Below the pieces are notes generated by a model that worked only from the letters and a program-made list of their open reading frames with translations, had not been told where the DNA came from and searched no databases. Below, piece after piece: positions 1-18,671 of a stretch of 64,000 nt of DNA. Source of the stretch: Doris montereyensis (taxonomy: Eukaryota; Mollusca; Gastropoda; Nudibranchia; Dorididae); contig JAXRKP010000553.1 in assembly GCA_037039925.1 (NCBI GenBank), positions 167,501 to 231,500 on the forward strand, read 5' to 3'. Position 1 is the stretch's first letter. The number at the start of each line of letters is the position of its first letter. The translations under genes and the position numbers were made by a program.

Positions 1-403
1 TGCTATTTGATTGTTGTCTGCAGATTTATACAACTAGTTATCATGTGCATAACGGTGATAATTGATGTTGTGCTTTTGCAAAATTTTAACAGGAGCCGTA
101 GGTAAAGGGTAGATAAAATAGGGTCTAAAATGATACCTTGGGTAAACCAAATGTATTTATTTTTCCATTATTCGGAATAAAATCACATTCTTTTACTGGC
201 TGAATCAACAGAGTGTCGAAAACCACTGAAGCACATTTCCAGATAAGTAATACTCATGCGACAAACGTTTTGATAAAATTAATGTTATGATCGATATTAT
301 CAAATGCAGATGATAAATCTACAAATGTAAGGAGGTATGTGTAACCCCCTCAATTGTTAACAAAATGATAGATATAGATAGATAGATAGACCGAAAGATA
401 GAT

Positions 404-800
404 ATGGTTGGCACTCATTTGCACCTGGGGCGAATTGGGAAAAATGGGTACTACGTGTGCCCCTCCAAGGTCGAATTGGGAAAATGTGTACTAAGTGTAC
501 ATCCCAAGGTCGAAATGGGAAAATATGTACTAAATGTACCTCCCCAAGGTCATCCCCAAGGTCGAATTGGGAAAATATGTACTAAATGTACCTCCCCAAG
601 GTCGAAATGGGAAAATATGTACTAAATGTACCTCCCAAGGTCGAATTGGGAAAATGTGTACTGAGTGTACCTCCCAAGGTCGAATTGGGAAAAAGTGTAC
701 TAAGTGTACCTCCCAAGGAACAAACCATTAGACCTAGCATTGGCTATGATTTGAACCAAGGACCTCATGATCAAAATCCGGCAAACTATTCTCTAGGCCA
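404..800 (-). mobile_element. SINE-A copy with an expanded internal module
   Basis: Both ends match the commonest SINE of this window, here called SINE-A, read on the minus strand. The left part carries the 'gcacctgg..cga.ttgggaaaa' stretch. The right part carries the 'gacctagc..tgg' and 'ggacctcatgatc' segments and the tRNA-like head. Between them a 39-bp module is repeated about seven to eight times. SINE-A has a tRNA-Ser/Leu-like head (box A near TGGCTGAGTGGTTAGG, box B near GGTTCGAATCC) and a body of roughly 270 bp. Confidence 0.75.
431..719. repeat. 39-bp minisatellite inside SINE-A
   Basis: The unit is about 39 bp, begins 'tcgaattgggaaaatgtgta' and ends 'cctcccaagg'. It is present about seven to eight times, with one copy shortened near 548. 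The unit is a piece of SINE-A body sequence, so the array grew inside a single SINE insertion. The period is a multiple of three, which keeps short frames open; there is no other sign of coding. Confidence 0.85.
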
Positions 801-913
801 TCGGTGTCACAAAAGTAACAATAATATATCACATTTATTGATATTTTTATATCAGTTTTGGTTGTTATTTTTTCTTTTTCTAATTCGTTTTGTTTGTGTC
901 GCTTTACGGAAAA

Positions 914-1307
914 GGGTTGGGTATGGCATTGCTTGAATTGTATCCAAAAGGTTGGGTATGGCATTGCTTGATTTGTATCAAAAGGTTGGGTATGGCATAG
1001 CTTGATTTTGTATCCAAGGGTTGGGTATGGCATTGCTTGAATTGTATCAAAAGGTTGGGTATGGCATTGCTTGAATTGTATCCAAAAGGTTGGGTATGGC
1101 ATTGCTTGGATTTGTATCCAAAAGGTTGGGTATGGCATAGCTTGAATTGTATCCAAAGGTTGGGTATGGCATAGCTTGAATTGTATCCAAAAAGGTTGGG
1201 TATGGGTATGGCATAGCTTGATTTGTATCCAAAAGGTTGGGTATGGCATAGCTTGATTTGTATCCAAGGGTTGGGTATGGCATAGCTTGATTTGTATCCA
1301 AAGGGTT
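914..1307. repeat. 35-bp minisatellite, about 11 copies
   Basis: A tandem array of a unit starting 'ggttgggtatggca' and ending 'tgtatccaaaa'. The main period is 35 bp, with small length variants that shift the frame between copies. The proline/tyrosine-rich frames read on the minus strand come from the array and change phase from copy to copy, so coding is unlikely. Confidence 0.9.
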
Positions 1308-1309
1308 TT

Positions 1310-2185
1310 TGTTTTATTCTATTGTATTTATATTTGTGTCTTTTAAGTTTCCACATATCCTAACTATACGTCAAGACAAACGTGGTTTATGTAAACGTTC
1401 ATGAGAGAATAGTGTGGCCAGTGTTACAGTGATGGTGATGTCACGTGAGCAACGCCTCAGCCAATAGAAACACACAACAGGTGCCACAGTCAATGAAGAC
1501 ACAGCCACAAAAAACATCGACAAAGGAAAAGCACCCAAAAAAAACAAACACGTGACATTTCGGATTTAGAACGGTAGGCAATAATCGTATTATTGCAATC
1601 ATTAAGACAGCAAATACATTGTCATTATCGCTATGAACACATTCAAATAACTATTTACAATTTAATTGTACAATTTCCTTTCCTTCTTGTCTTGTCTTTT
1701 TCTGTTTTCTCTCATTTATTTTTCCGTTGGATTACAATTTTCCCTTTTTTTAAAAATGTATTACCCTCTTTATTTTCCTTCTCTTTCTCTTCCCTGCTTC
1801 CTCGTTTCCTGTTTATTCCTTTCACATCAAACTACAGAATCGTTTCCATTCAACATGACATTTTTTATTTCCTTGCTACTTATATTCCGTCTTCGTTGCC
1901 ATCCAATTCTTCTCTTGTTTTCCTTTTTTTCTGCCATTCGCTCTGCTTTCCTGTCTTGTTTTTATAGTTAAAAAAATCTGGCGTTTAAAAAATATGTCTA
2001 GTCAATACCTGTTTGCTGGCTGATTAGGAAATACTCGAAACGTCACGTACGTTGTATTTAGTTACATCGCCTTAAGTTGAGTGTTCCCCCTTGTTAAATA
2101 TTACAACCATTATTGTATACATTGCAAACAAAAAATACGTACCTACGTGTATCTATCAAATTAAAATATTCAATTCTACATTCAG
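1310..2185. other. Stretch with no recognised gene
   Basis: AT-rich sequence with pyrimidine-rich blocks around 1670-1960. I see no conserved protein, transposon ends or tandem repeats. It may be intron or upstream sequence of the possible gene at 2186-4451. Confidence 0.4.
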
Positions 2186-2674
2186 TCACAACTGGGCTTT
2201 GTCACAATATGAGGAAGCATTGCGTTGGTTTGAAAATGTTGTCACGGGGTCAAGACGCATGGTTTTCGAGTTTGGTAAGTGTTGTCACGTGATGGGGATG
2301 CTGTCTTTTTGTTTCGGTAAACGTTTGATTTTGGCTTCTACTAAAGGTTCTCATGCCTATTTATTTATCCATCTATCTGTCTAGCTATCCATCTATCCTA
2401 TGTATGTATGTATGTATGTATGTATGTATGTATGTATGTATGTATGTATGTATGTATGTATGTATGTATGTATGTATGTATGTATGTATGTGTGTATGTA
2501 TGTATGTATGTATGTATGTATGTATGTATGTATGTATGTATGTATGTATGTATATTTTTTTATCTATCTGTCTATCTGTCTATCTATGTATCTATCTATC
2601 TATCTATATATATCCATCCATCTATCTATCTATCTATCTATCTACCTATCTATCTATATTATCTATCTATCTAG

Positions 2675-2706
<32 letters not shown>

Positions 2707-2724
2707 ATATATATCCATCCATTC

Positions 2725-2766
<42 letters not shown>

Positions 2767-2801
2767 ATATCCATCCATCTATCTATCTATCTATCTATCT
2801 C

Positions 2802-2871
<70 letters not shown>

Positions 2872-4451
2872 CTATCTATCTATCTATCTATATATCTATC
2901 TATTGATCTTATCCACATAAAACCGTTTCCATATTATGTAGGCCTATCTATCCGTGTTATTTCGATTGTTTGTGTGTTTTACCACATCTCATTATATGAA
3001 GAAAACCGCAATTTGAGTAAAGGCAACAATTTACAGAACCCGATGACGGATAAATGTTGTAAAGTCGGTAGGCCTGCACTTGTATGTGAATACGGACCAG
3101 ACGTGTAACTCCACATTGACCTTTATCTTCATCAACATGTTTAGTTCATCAATCGTGATCACAAGTAGAATTCTTGAACAAATGCGTTTACACACTTGCT
3201 AAAATCTATTTTGCTTGTTAGACATATGCACATAAACATATGTTTTTTTTAATTGTTCATTACCCACGTGACTAATCACAAACCAATCAAATGTCTTGGT
3301 TTCCATCCATAAGGTGATACACGTCACAACGTGATGATTTCCAAGAACAGTAACCCAATGTTTAAGTTGGACTTAACCAATGCTCCAAAGAAGGTCCATG
3401 TGAAGACAGAGATCGATGAGCCAACAGACCACCCAACGCTCGTAAGTCGACAGTTGATAGAAATGAGAAACATTGTACGATTTGAACATAGATCTATAAC
3501 TCTCCCCTCCCACGTTTGCTGACATAGCCCATTCCTCCTTTAGGAAAATGATAGTTCAGTAGGTACTGTACTCGCCTGCCAAGTCAAGGTCGTGGGTTCA
3601 AATTCCGGCCGTGCAGGCTTAAATTTGAAATGCATTTTTCGGGTTTCTTCTCCTCCCTTATCCTGTAGTAGGCAAGATATAATCTAGAGGTCCCATGTGC
3701 CTTTGCGCAAGTAAAAGAATCCTCCGTGGCAGGTAATCGAAAAGAATTCCTACCAAAAAAGCCTATTTCGAGATACCCATACAGCCTCTTGTACATCAGA
3801 CTTACTGATCAGCTCATTACTAGACTACAATAATGTAAAAGAGGTAAAGGTCCGAGGGGAAGGAAGTGTGGCTGGGCACCTATACTTTCGTCAGAATAAA
3901 ATTAGCCCAGGCCTAACAGTGACAGCTACTGTTACAGGAGCATCAAAATAATATTGACATAAAAGATCATATTAACAAAGTCCATCCCTCCTTTACCCCA
4001 CCCACCAATACCCCCTTCCCACCCCCACCCCCAAAAGGGTCACCCATGCATGCTTATAATATAAGAAAAAAGAAAGTAGACCTAACTTATATCAGTATCA
4101 GCTTCAACATCGTCCACGGCTAAACTCACGAAGTTTCTGTCAAGGTTTTGTTTATGCAGTACGTCTAAACAGTCTCTTTGTATAGTGTTCTGTTTTTCCA
4201 AGTAAACATATGTATCAGCAATGACGTAAACTCAAAAAAGTTTGTGCATTGCGTCGAAACAGTCTCTTTGTATATCATTTCAATCATTCTGTCTTTCCAC
4301 TCAGGTACAAATATGCATCAGCAATGACCCGGCTAGCAATGACATCATAGTTGAGGGACATAATAACGTCAGCTTTCGGCCGAACAACGAGTCCTCCATT
4401 GCCTATGTGGCCTTGTCCTTCCCTCTACGACTGATATCCTTGTTGATCTGA
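2186..4451 (+). CDS. Possible 3' end of an unrecognised spliced gene (three exons)
   Basis: Three segments join with consistent phase. Exon 2186-2274 (acceptor ttcag, donor G|GTAAGT) encodes a stretch containing YEEALRWFENVV. Exon 3314-3441 (acceptor ataag, donor C|GTAAGT) contains FKLDLTNAPKKVHVKTEI. Exon 4305-4451 (acceptor actcag) contains DIIVEGHNNVSFRPNNESS and ends in a hydrophobic tail before TGA. An AATAAA follows about 120 bp downstream. I do not recognise the protein family. The hydrophobic C-terminus could be a tail anchor or GPI signal, or chance. No start exon was found to the left. The phase agreement across two introns and the good donors favour a real gene, but the weak second acceptor and the lack of a known homologue keep confidence low. 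Confidence 0.42.
2400..2552. repeat. (TATG)n microsatellite
   Basis: About 150 bp of nearly pure TATG/GTAT tetranucleotide with one TGTG interruption. It adjoins the (TATC)n tract. If the gene model at 2186-4451 is right, both lie in its first visible intron. Confidence 0.97.
2560..2912. repeat. (TATC)n microsatellite
   Basis: About 350 bp of TATC/CTAT tetranucleotide with interruptions such as tatatatcc and ctac. It reads as Ile-Tyr-Leu-Ser repeats in all frames, which is a repeat artefact. Confidence 0.97.
3030..3110 (+). mobile_element. 3' fragment of SINE-C
   Basis: The segment 'gtaaagtcggtaggcctgca' through 'taactccac' resembles the tail of the SINE at 58070-58405 ('cagtcggtaagcctgca'). 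It is a short degenerate copy. Confidence 0.45.
3545..3800 (+). mobile_element. tRNA-Gly-like SINE (SINE-D)
   Basis: The head has a box A-like 'tagttcagtaggta', an anticodon-arm-like 'tcgcctgcca' and a box B-like 'gggttcaaattcc', in the order and spacing of a tRNA-Gly(GCC) gene. An unrelated body follows. The tRNA-like part does not fold into a clean acceptor stem, so this is a SINE head and not a functional tRNA. Confidence 0.5.
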
Positions 4452-4570
4452 GTGTGAGCTGAGTTGTGGCACTTGTGATTGGATAGGAGAGTTGAAAGGC
4501 AACGGGAAATCACTAAAGATAACGTTGCGACTGTTTGTTTACAAAAAACATTGTGTATGTGTCAATCCAC

Positions 4571-4576
4571 AATAAA
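4571..4576 (+). terminator. Polyadenylation signal AATAAA
   Basis: A canonical AATAAA hexamer about 120 bp after the stop codon of the possible gene ending at 4451. The spacing suits a short 3' UTR. Confidence 0.4.
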
Positions 4577-4679
4577 GTAAGCCAGCAAGCATTTCATTAC
4601 GTCATAAAGGCTTTCAATTTCCTTATTTGTGTAAAGCGTTTATAATCTTCATGAGAGAAGAGTAAACAATTAAAAACTC

Positions 4680-4830
4680 GAGAGATAACCCACTTTGCGA
4701 AAAGGTCATGAAAATGTGATATGTAGAAAGACATTTTCGGTCGGGTCATCATGAGGATTAATGCAATAAAAAGGTCATGAAAATGTGATATGTAGGAAGA
4801 CATTTTCGTCGGGTCATCATGAGGAGTAAT
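4680..4830. repeat. Two-copy direct repeat of about 77 bp
   Basis: The segment 'aaaggtcatgaaaatgtgat' through 'cgggtcatcatgagga' and 'taatgcaataaa' occurs twice in tandem with few differences. Confidence 0.8.
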
Positions 4831-5372
4831 GCAATAAATAATAAAGTCAAATCAACCGTGATTCGACAGCATTCGTGTAAACACTAGAATATAAGGAATA
4901 ACTACCCATGTACTAGGTGTCCAGGCCTGTTGATCATAAAGCTAACACAGATTGTTGTTGCACATATCAGGAGTCTTGAAAATTTCCTGTACCAGCGCAA
5001 TTCAAGGAAGGAAGCCTTTTTTGTGCTACTTATGCATGGGGATATTTCAAGAAAGACAAGCTAGTTGATGGGGGGGGGAGTGAGGGTGGGCAAAAGGGGA
5101 GGGGGGAGTTGTAAAAAGAAATCAGGGGGAAAATCGTTCTGACTGAAGTTCAGGCCACATTTCGCTACCACTACGTTTTTCATGTGCCACGGCCAAATTC
5201 AACGGGACGGTGCAAAACATGGATTTTCTCTAAGTAAACACAAACAATGACGAGTGAGGCAAGAGGCTTGTCGAGAGTGAAACATAAGGCCATGGAGTAA
5301 AATGGAAGCCTCATAGCAACACAGACGAGACAAACATGCAAAGGAGAAAAAAAGAGAAAAAAATATTTTGGT

Positions 5373-5769
5373 CACCAGACAGAACCAAACCAGCAACCTC
5401 CGTGTCGGCACCTATCGTCTCGCCATGGGTACCAGACAGAACCAAACCAGCAACCTCCGTATCGGCACCTATCGTCTCGCCATGGGTACCAGACAGAACC
5501 AAACCAGCAACCTCCGTGTCGGCACCTATCGTCTCGCCATGGCTACCAGACAGAACCAAACCAGCAACCTCCGTGTCGGCACCTATCGTCTCGCCATGGC
5601 TACCAGACAGAACCAAACCAGCAACCTCTGTGTCGGCACCTATCGTCTCGCCATGGCTACCAGACAGAACCAAACCAGCAACCTCTGTGTCGGCACCTAT
5701 CGTCTCGCCATGGCTACCAGACAGAACCAAACCAGCAACCTCCGTGTCGGCACCTATCGTCTCGCCATA
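5373..5769. repeat. 57-bp minisatellite, seven copies
   Basis: The unit starts 'accagacagaaccaaacc' and ends 'cgtctcgccatgg', with about seven near-identical copies. It is clearly more GC-rich than its surroundings. The period is a multiple of three, so both strands stay open: the minus strand reads a 19-residue repeat containing GADTEVAGLVLSG. No splice context or homologue is recognised, so coding is unproven. Confidence 0.95.
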
Positions 5770-6125
5770 GAAAGAGAGCACTGATTATATTTGATTCATT
5801 GAATTTACCTAGTCTATCATAAGCGGTGATCTCGGGGTGAATTAAGAAAGATGAAAGATAAGTAAAAGAGTGAAATGAAAGAAGTAGGATCTACCAGCAT
5901 CCCCCACCTACCACACACGAAAGAGAACACACTGCGATTACGAAACGCGCTCACCACGCTCCAACAATGAAACACAAACCAGCGTTCTGACCTTACAGCT
6001 GTGGGTTATCCTCACCAGCTCTGCTTCAAGTTATAAATACAAACCACGGACATCGGAATACACTCTGGCTCTATGGAAACGGCCTTGAAGGAGCTTAATT
6101 AATTACATACCATACATGGTGACTT

Positions 6126-6200
6126 TGATGATCCAGTGGTTCATAGTCGCACCTGAGACCATGAGGTCCTGGGTTCAAATCATTGTGACCTTGGTCTTTG
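6126..6200 (+). mobile_element. SINE-A fragment, head region
   Basis: Contains 'gatccagtggttcat' and 'catgaggtcctgggttcaaa', corresponding to the tRNA-like head in plus orientation. It lies head to head with the next, minus-strand copy. Confidence 0.6.
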
Positions 6201-6208
6201 TACATGTA

Positions 6209-6472
6209 GTAGTGAAGTTCCGTCAAGGCCCTTATGCCCGTAGAGCCAGGGCGTATCCCAGTTTCTATAACGTGAGACAGAACAGGTGATAATAAATCAC
6301 CTCCTGAACGGGACGCTAGTCTGTCGCAGGTTTTTGCACATGACTGGAGTGGGGAAAATACGTGTTAAGTGGCTTTCCCAAAGAAAACAACATTGAGCCT
6401 AACTTTGCTAGGATTCAAACCCAGGACCTCATGATCCCAAGTTCGGCAACTTAGCCACTAGGCCACCAACAC
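6209..6472 (-). mobile_element. SINE-A, near full length
   Basis: A near-complete copy. It runs from 'agttccgtcaaggccct' (3' end) through 'aacaggtgataa', 'gctagtctg' and 'aggattcaaacccaggacct' to the head at 'ccactaggccaccaac'. Confidence 0.9.
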
Positions 6473-7149
6473 CACCCTTGGTATCAAGACATAAGCAATG
6501 TTTTCTTACTCAATCCAATGTGAATGAGGACCAGCTATGGCTGGGAGTAGTGGGAGGAAAAGCCTTCAACAGACCGATTTTCTGACCGGAGTAATGGTGG
6601 GAGGGGAGGGGTACTTCTAAGCCTGGAAGGAAGTCAATGCTTACATACCATGCTTACATACCGCAGGGAAGTCAACGCTTACATACCACACATGATTATC
6701 AGGCAATACAAAATAACAAAAATAAGCCTTCTTACTAAGACAAAAGAATTCAAATATGATTTAATATTAATATACAAATTTTATTAAAAATAAAGTGTTT
6801 TAAAATCACATATCCTTACCCAAACCGAGCAAATCATTTGAATTGAACCTCATAATTCAAGACGACGGTCAAACAAAAAAGAAGACCAGCGACCATATTC
6901 AAGGGTTCCATCTTGCGTTGGCTTTGATCGAATGGACAGATGCAGAGGACAGCGGTGGAAACATAACATTTTATTTTTAAAATATACAGCATTCAAATCC
7001 GCTAACAAAACTGTTCCTCTTTTTTCTTTTTTAAAAATGGAACATGATTCTTTTGAGCTTTGAGAGAGCCCTTGAAATGGCAACAAAGTCAGTTGCAGGT
7101 CCTGCTGCTCAATTCTTCGGCAATTGGGGAACCCAATAATTACTTACTT

Positions 7150-7405
7150 ATCTTCATGGTGCTTGGGCAGCACATAAGGCCGACACAGTGGATCGCCATT
7201 GAACACGATCAGATGCCAATTTTGTCATCTGCCCCCACGTCCATCCCTGGGTCTTCATCTCTTTTTCGATGCTTCTTCTCCAGGTTTCTAGCGGGCAACC
7301 TCTCTTCCTTGTTCCCTGAGGGGTCCATCTGAGGGCTATTTTAGGGATGGCATCAGCATTTATCCTAAGGATGTGACCAGTCCACTTCCATCTTCTCCTC
7401 TTCAC
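7150..7405 (-). pseudogene. LINE reverse-transcriptase C-terminal fragment
   Basis: The minus strand encodes a segment with WKWTGHILR, ALRWTPQGTRKRG and WRRSIEKEMK, then TWGQMTKLASDRVQWR and SALCA. This is the basic C-terminal tail seen after the polymerase domain in many animal non-LTR retrotransposons. The polymerase domain is absent, so this is a 5'-truncated relic. Confidence 0.75.
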
Positions 7406-7699
7406 AATCTGGGATGTTGACTCCAGTGATGTCCTTCCTTTTTACCCTATAATAAAAAGGAGCCACCCTTTTAATGTCAAGTTCACGTAGCTCCGTCACA
7501 GGAGCAGGTTTGCTGCCCTCCATTTTCCTCTGCTCCTGTCCATTCCAAGGCCAATGCAAGAAGAACCCTGGCCTAAATATCGTCCCTTGCCTTCAGCACT
7601 CTGTCCAGTGTTTGTTGCCAGGTATTCCAACATCTCCACCTAGTCCGTTCGTCCAGCGTTTGTTGCCAGGTATTCCAATATCTCAACCTTGTCTGTAGG

Positions 7700-9395
7700 C
7701 TTTGATGTGGTGTGTGGTTGGTTCATGAGGCGACTTCCTACATGTCACCAGATGAGATTGACTTCATGCACATGCTTCCCTATCCCAATGACATTGATTT
7801 GTGTATCATTCTGTCAGTGTCACGTCTAGAGCACACTTTACACAACAAGATTGACTACATGCCATCTTTTCAAGTAAGCACAAAACACACCAGGATGTCA
7901 CATTAAAATAGGAGATTCTGAAATTGATACTAAGCAACACATACATAATAAACAAACCAGTAATATGAACCTCATATGAGTACAAAAGTCATAAATATGT
8001 TAATAATCTTGTGGTGACAAACACTGTAATGTCATATTAGTCATAACCCTCCATAAAGACAACACAACTCAACTTTCAAAAATATTACCTGTGTGTGCTA
8101 GAGTTGATGAAGTCAGTCATGTATCATCATTTTCATTCTACAAAAACATCAACATCTAAACAATGTTGCATAGGACACATTGCAGTCCGGGATTATTTTC
8201 TGATAAACGGACCATTTTTCATATAAAAATATTTTGGTTGATAGGAACACACAAGGTACATCCATCTTTGTCTGAATGCTAAATAAAATACACGCATTGT
8301 CCTATACCAAATTAATAAACAAATCTCATTCATCAATTAAGTCTAACACTAACACATAAACCTGCAATTAGTGATTAATTGTTCCACATTCCAAGGCAAA
8401 ACTCTGCCTCTAAATTGAATATCAATGCCAGGCAAATGTAACTCATGTTGAGTCGTAAGTAAGGAGCACAGCAAATGATATAATAGCATCGCACTTAGTG
8501 GTTTGTCATTTGTATTGGAAGCTATTTAGGCCTTATTCCCTCTCTCTCTCGCTCTCTCTCTCTTTATTTCCTTCCCCGCCTGATAGTCCGAAAAATGCTT
8601 AATCTGAAAAGAAATCTCTAGTTCCATGAAATTCAGATGAAGAGCTTTCGGGATACAACACAATATAATCAGCTCCTTTGCGGATAAAAAAGTTAAATAA
8701 ATGGAACAAGATTACACAAAATACACAATACTCAGTACAATTGTTATCACAGATGAGTTTGACATCAAATTAATTCCGTTATGGGATAGCAGTTAGCAGT
8801 AAAGAATGGCATCAATGTTAGTGATAAGGTTTTCATAAAACAATAAGAGGAAATATTAAGATCAATTGCAGAATAAAAATTCTCTCTCTCTCTCTCTCTC
8901 CCCCTCCCTGTCTATCTATCTCTCTAACTGTCCAATACAACACCAAACTACACAGTCATCCATTTGATGTGAATCCCAACAAATCATAAAAATCTACAGC
9001 TACCTAGCTGAGAGGTGAAGATCTAGTGAAGTGGGTAGTGATTTGAATTCGAGCCATTGAAACGTTTTACTCCTGTTGTTACCACATAAATGTCACCAAG
9101 ATGTCCCCAAGTAATCTTAAAAAGGCCAGAAAATTAACACAAACTAGTAAATGTTAAGACAAAAAGGTGGTCATGGTTATTAGTAAACAACACTCAGTTT
9201 AGGTCGACCTGATACAGACTCTTACTCTTGTGAAATAAATAGCATTGATAGGAGTTTTAAAAAAAGTGAAGAAATGAAACAATTAAAAGCTGGCTCAGAC
9301 AGCCTGAAAATACATCATCTCAACAAGCCAGATCTACAGCTACAGCCGGAAAAGTATCATCCATCCCTGTTACCCTATAAGTTTTTCATGAAGTG
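7700..9395. other. Intergenic stretch with no recognised gene
   Basis: AT-rich DNA with two short CT tracts (about 8540-8563 and 8881-8900). I see no conserved coding sequence, transposon termini or long tandem arrays. Confidence 0.5.
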
Positions 9396-9399
9396 TTTT

Positions 9400-9727
9400 T
9401 TATTTTATTTGATTTTACCCACATTGCCACATCCATAACTAAGGTGATCTCAGGAGTTTTGCTAACATTTGAGATTTTGCCCGAACTGCCCTGGAAATAG
9501 CTAAAGGATCATTAACTTTAATGCGCAGAGTCATGTAATCTGCACATGAGACCTCCTTTTTATCGTCTTGTCTCCAATGGGACTAGGTGTCAATCCACCT
9601 ACCTGGACTAGGGGGAGTAAGTTTAACTAAAAAAAACCATGAGAATTTTTTTCAAGTCAGGGTTTGAACCCATGACCTTTTGGTTGAGAGGCCGACACCT
9701 TGCCTCTAGACTACTACCGAGACACCC
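9400..9727 (-). mobile_element. SINE-B, tRNA-derived
   Basis: Read on the minus strand, the head has 'gtagtctagaggcaaggtgt' and 'ggtcatgggttcaaaccctg'. The body includes 'aggtggattgacacctagtc' and the tail is AAATCAAAT-rich. The same family occurs at 21150-21430, 27028-27265 and 38708-38830. Confidence 0.8.
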
Positions 9728-10059
9728 CCTGCCCCCATGGGGTGAATAAAACATTACAATAAAAAGGTTTTGATACAAGGCATGTGCTGTGTAGACAATA
9801 CAAAATTATTTTGACTTATGGTTAAAAAACAAAAAGCATGTATGTGACCCTTTATCTAGGGCCCTTGGTATTTTTGATCTCAACCACAACATGCTGGTTT
9901 TTATTACTGGTCTGAATCAATAAAGTAAACAGGCCATTGGTAGGAATAGAGTAAACATAAGTGGGCGTATCCTGGGGGAGAGGGTGGTTAGGGAATTGTT
10001 GTCCTGTTCTCTCTTTTTTTTCTCAATGAAACATGGGTGTTAGTGGTTCAAATTATACA

Positions 10060-10415
10060 TGAAACCATCAGTGTACACCCCCCCCCACTGCCTGTCTGCC
10101 TGTCTAAGATGGGTGTAAGGGCACAAATTAAACATAAAACAATCAGAGTACACCCCACCCCTCTGTCTGTCTGTTTGTCTGCCTGACATGGGTGTAAGGG
10201 TTCAAATTAAACATACATGAAACAATCAGTGTATACTCCCCTCTGTCTGTCTGTTTGTCTGCCTGACATGGGTGTAAGGGGTTCAAATTATACATACATG
10301 AAACAATCAGTGTATACTCCCCTCTGTCTGTCTGTTTGTCTGCCTGACATGGGCGTAAGGGGTTCAAATTATACATGAAACAATCAGTGTATACTCCCCT
10401 CTGTCTGTCTGTCTT
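10060..10415. repeat. 81-bp minisatellite, about 4.5 copies
   Basis: Units contain 'ctctgtctgtctgtttgtct', 'gcctgacatgggtgtaagg' and 'aaacaatcagtgtatactcc', repeated at about 81-bp spacing. It lies just downstream of the SLC35B3 stop codon and may fall in its 3' UTR. Confidence 0.9.
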
Positions 10416-10646
10416 CCTCACCTCTCTCTCTGCTTCTCTCTCTATATCGCACAACAAAACACCACACCCCCCCCCCCTCTCTCTCTCCAGCATTAATGCA
10501 ATTTATGCATTTTCATCTAAACAATATCAGTAACAGGGAGTAAGTTAAGACTGTTGGGGTTCAAGGATCAAATTTGTAAAATCACAGGTGTCACTGGCAG
10601 CAACATCTCAACAACGCCCACAACATTAGCCAGGGGTCCGCCATCT

Positions 10647-18671
<8,025 letters not shown>

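Noticed and set aside
3548..3615. tRNA-Gly gene
   Set aside because: Box A, anticodon loop and box B are present but the acceptor stem does not pair and a SINE-like body follows.
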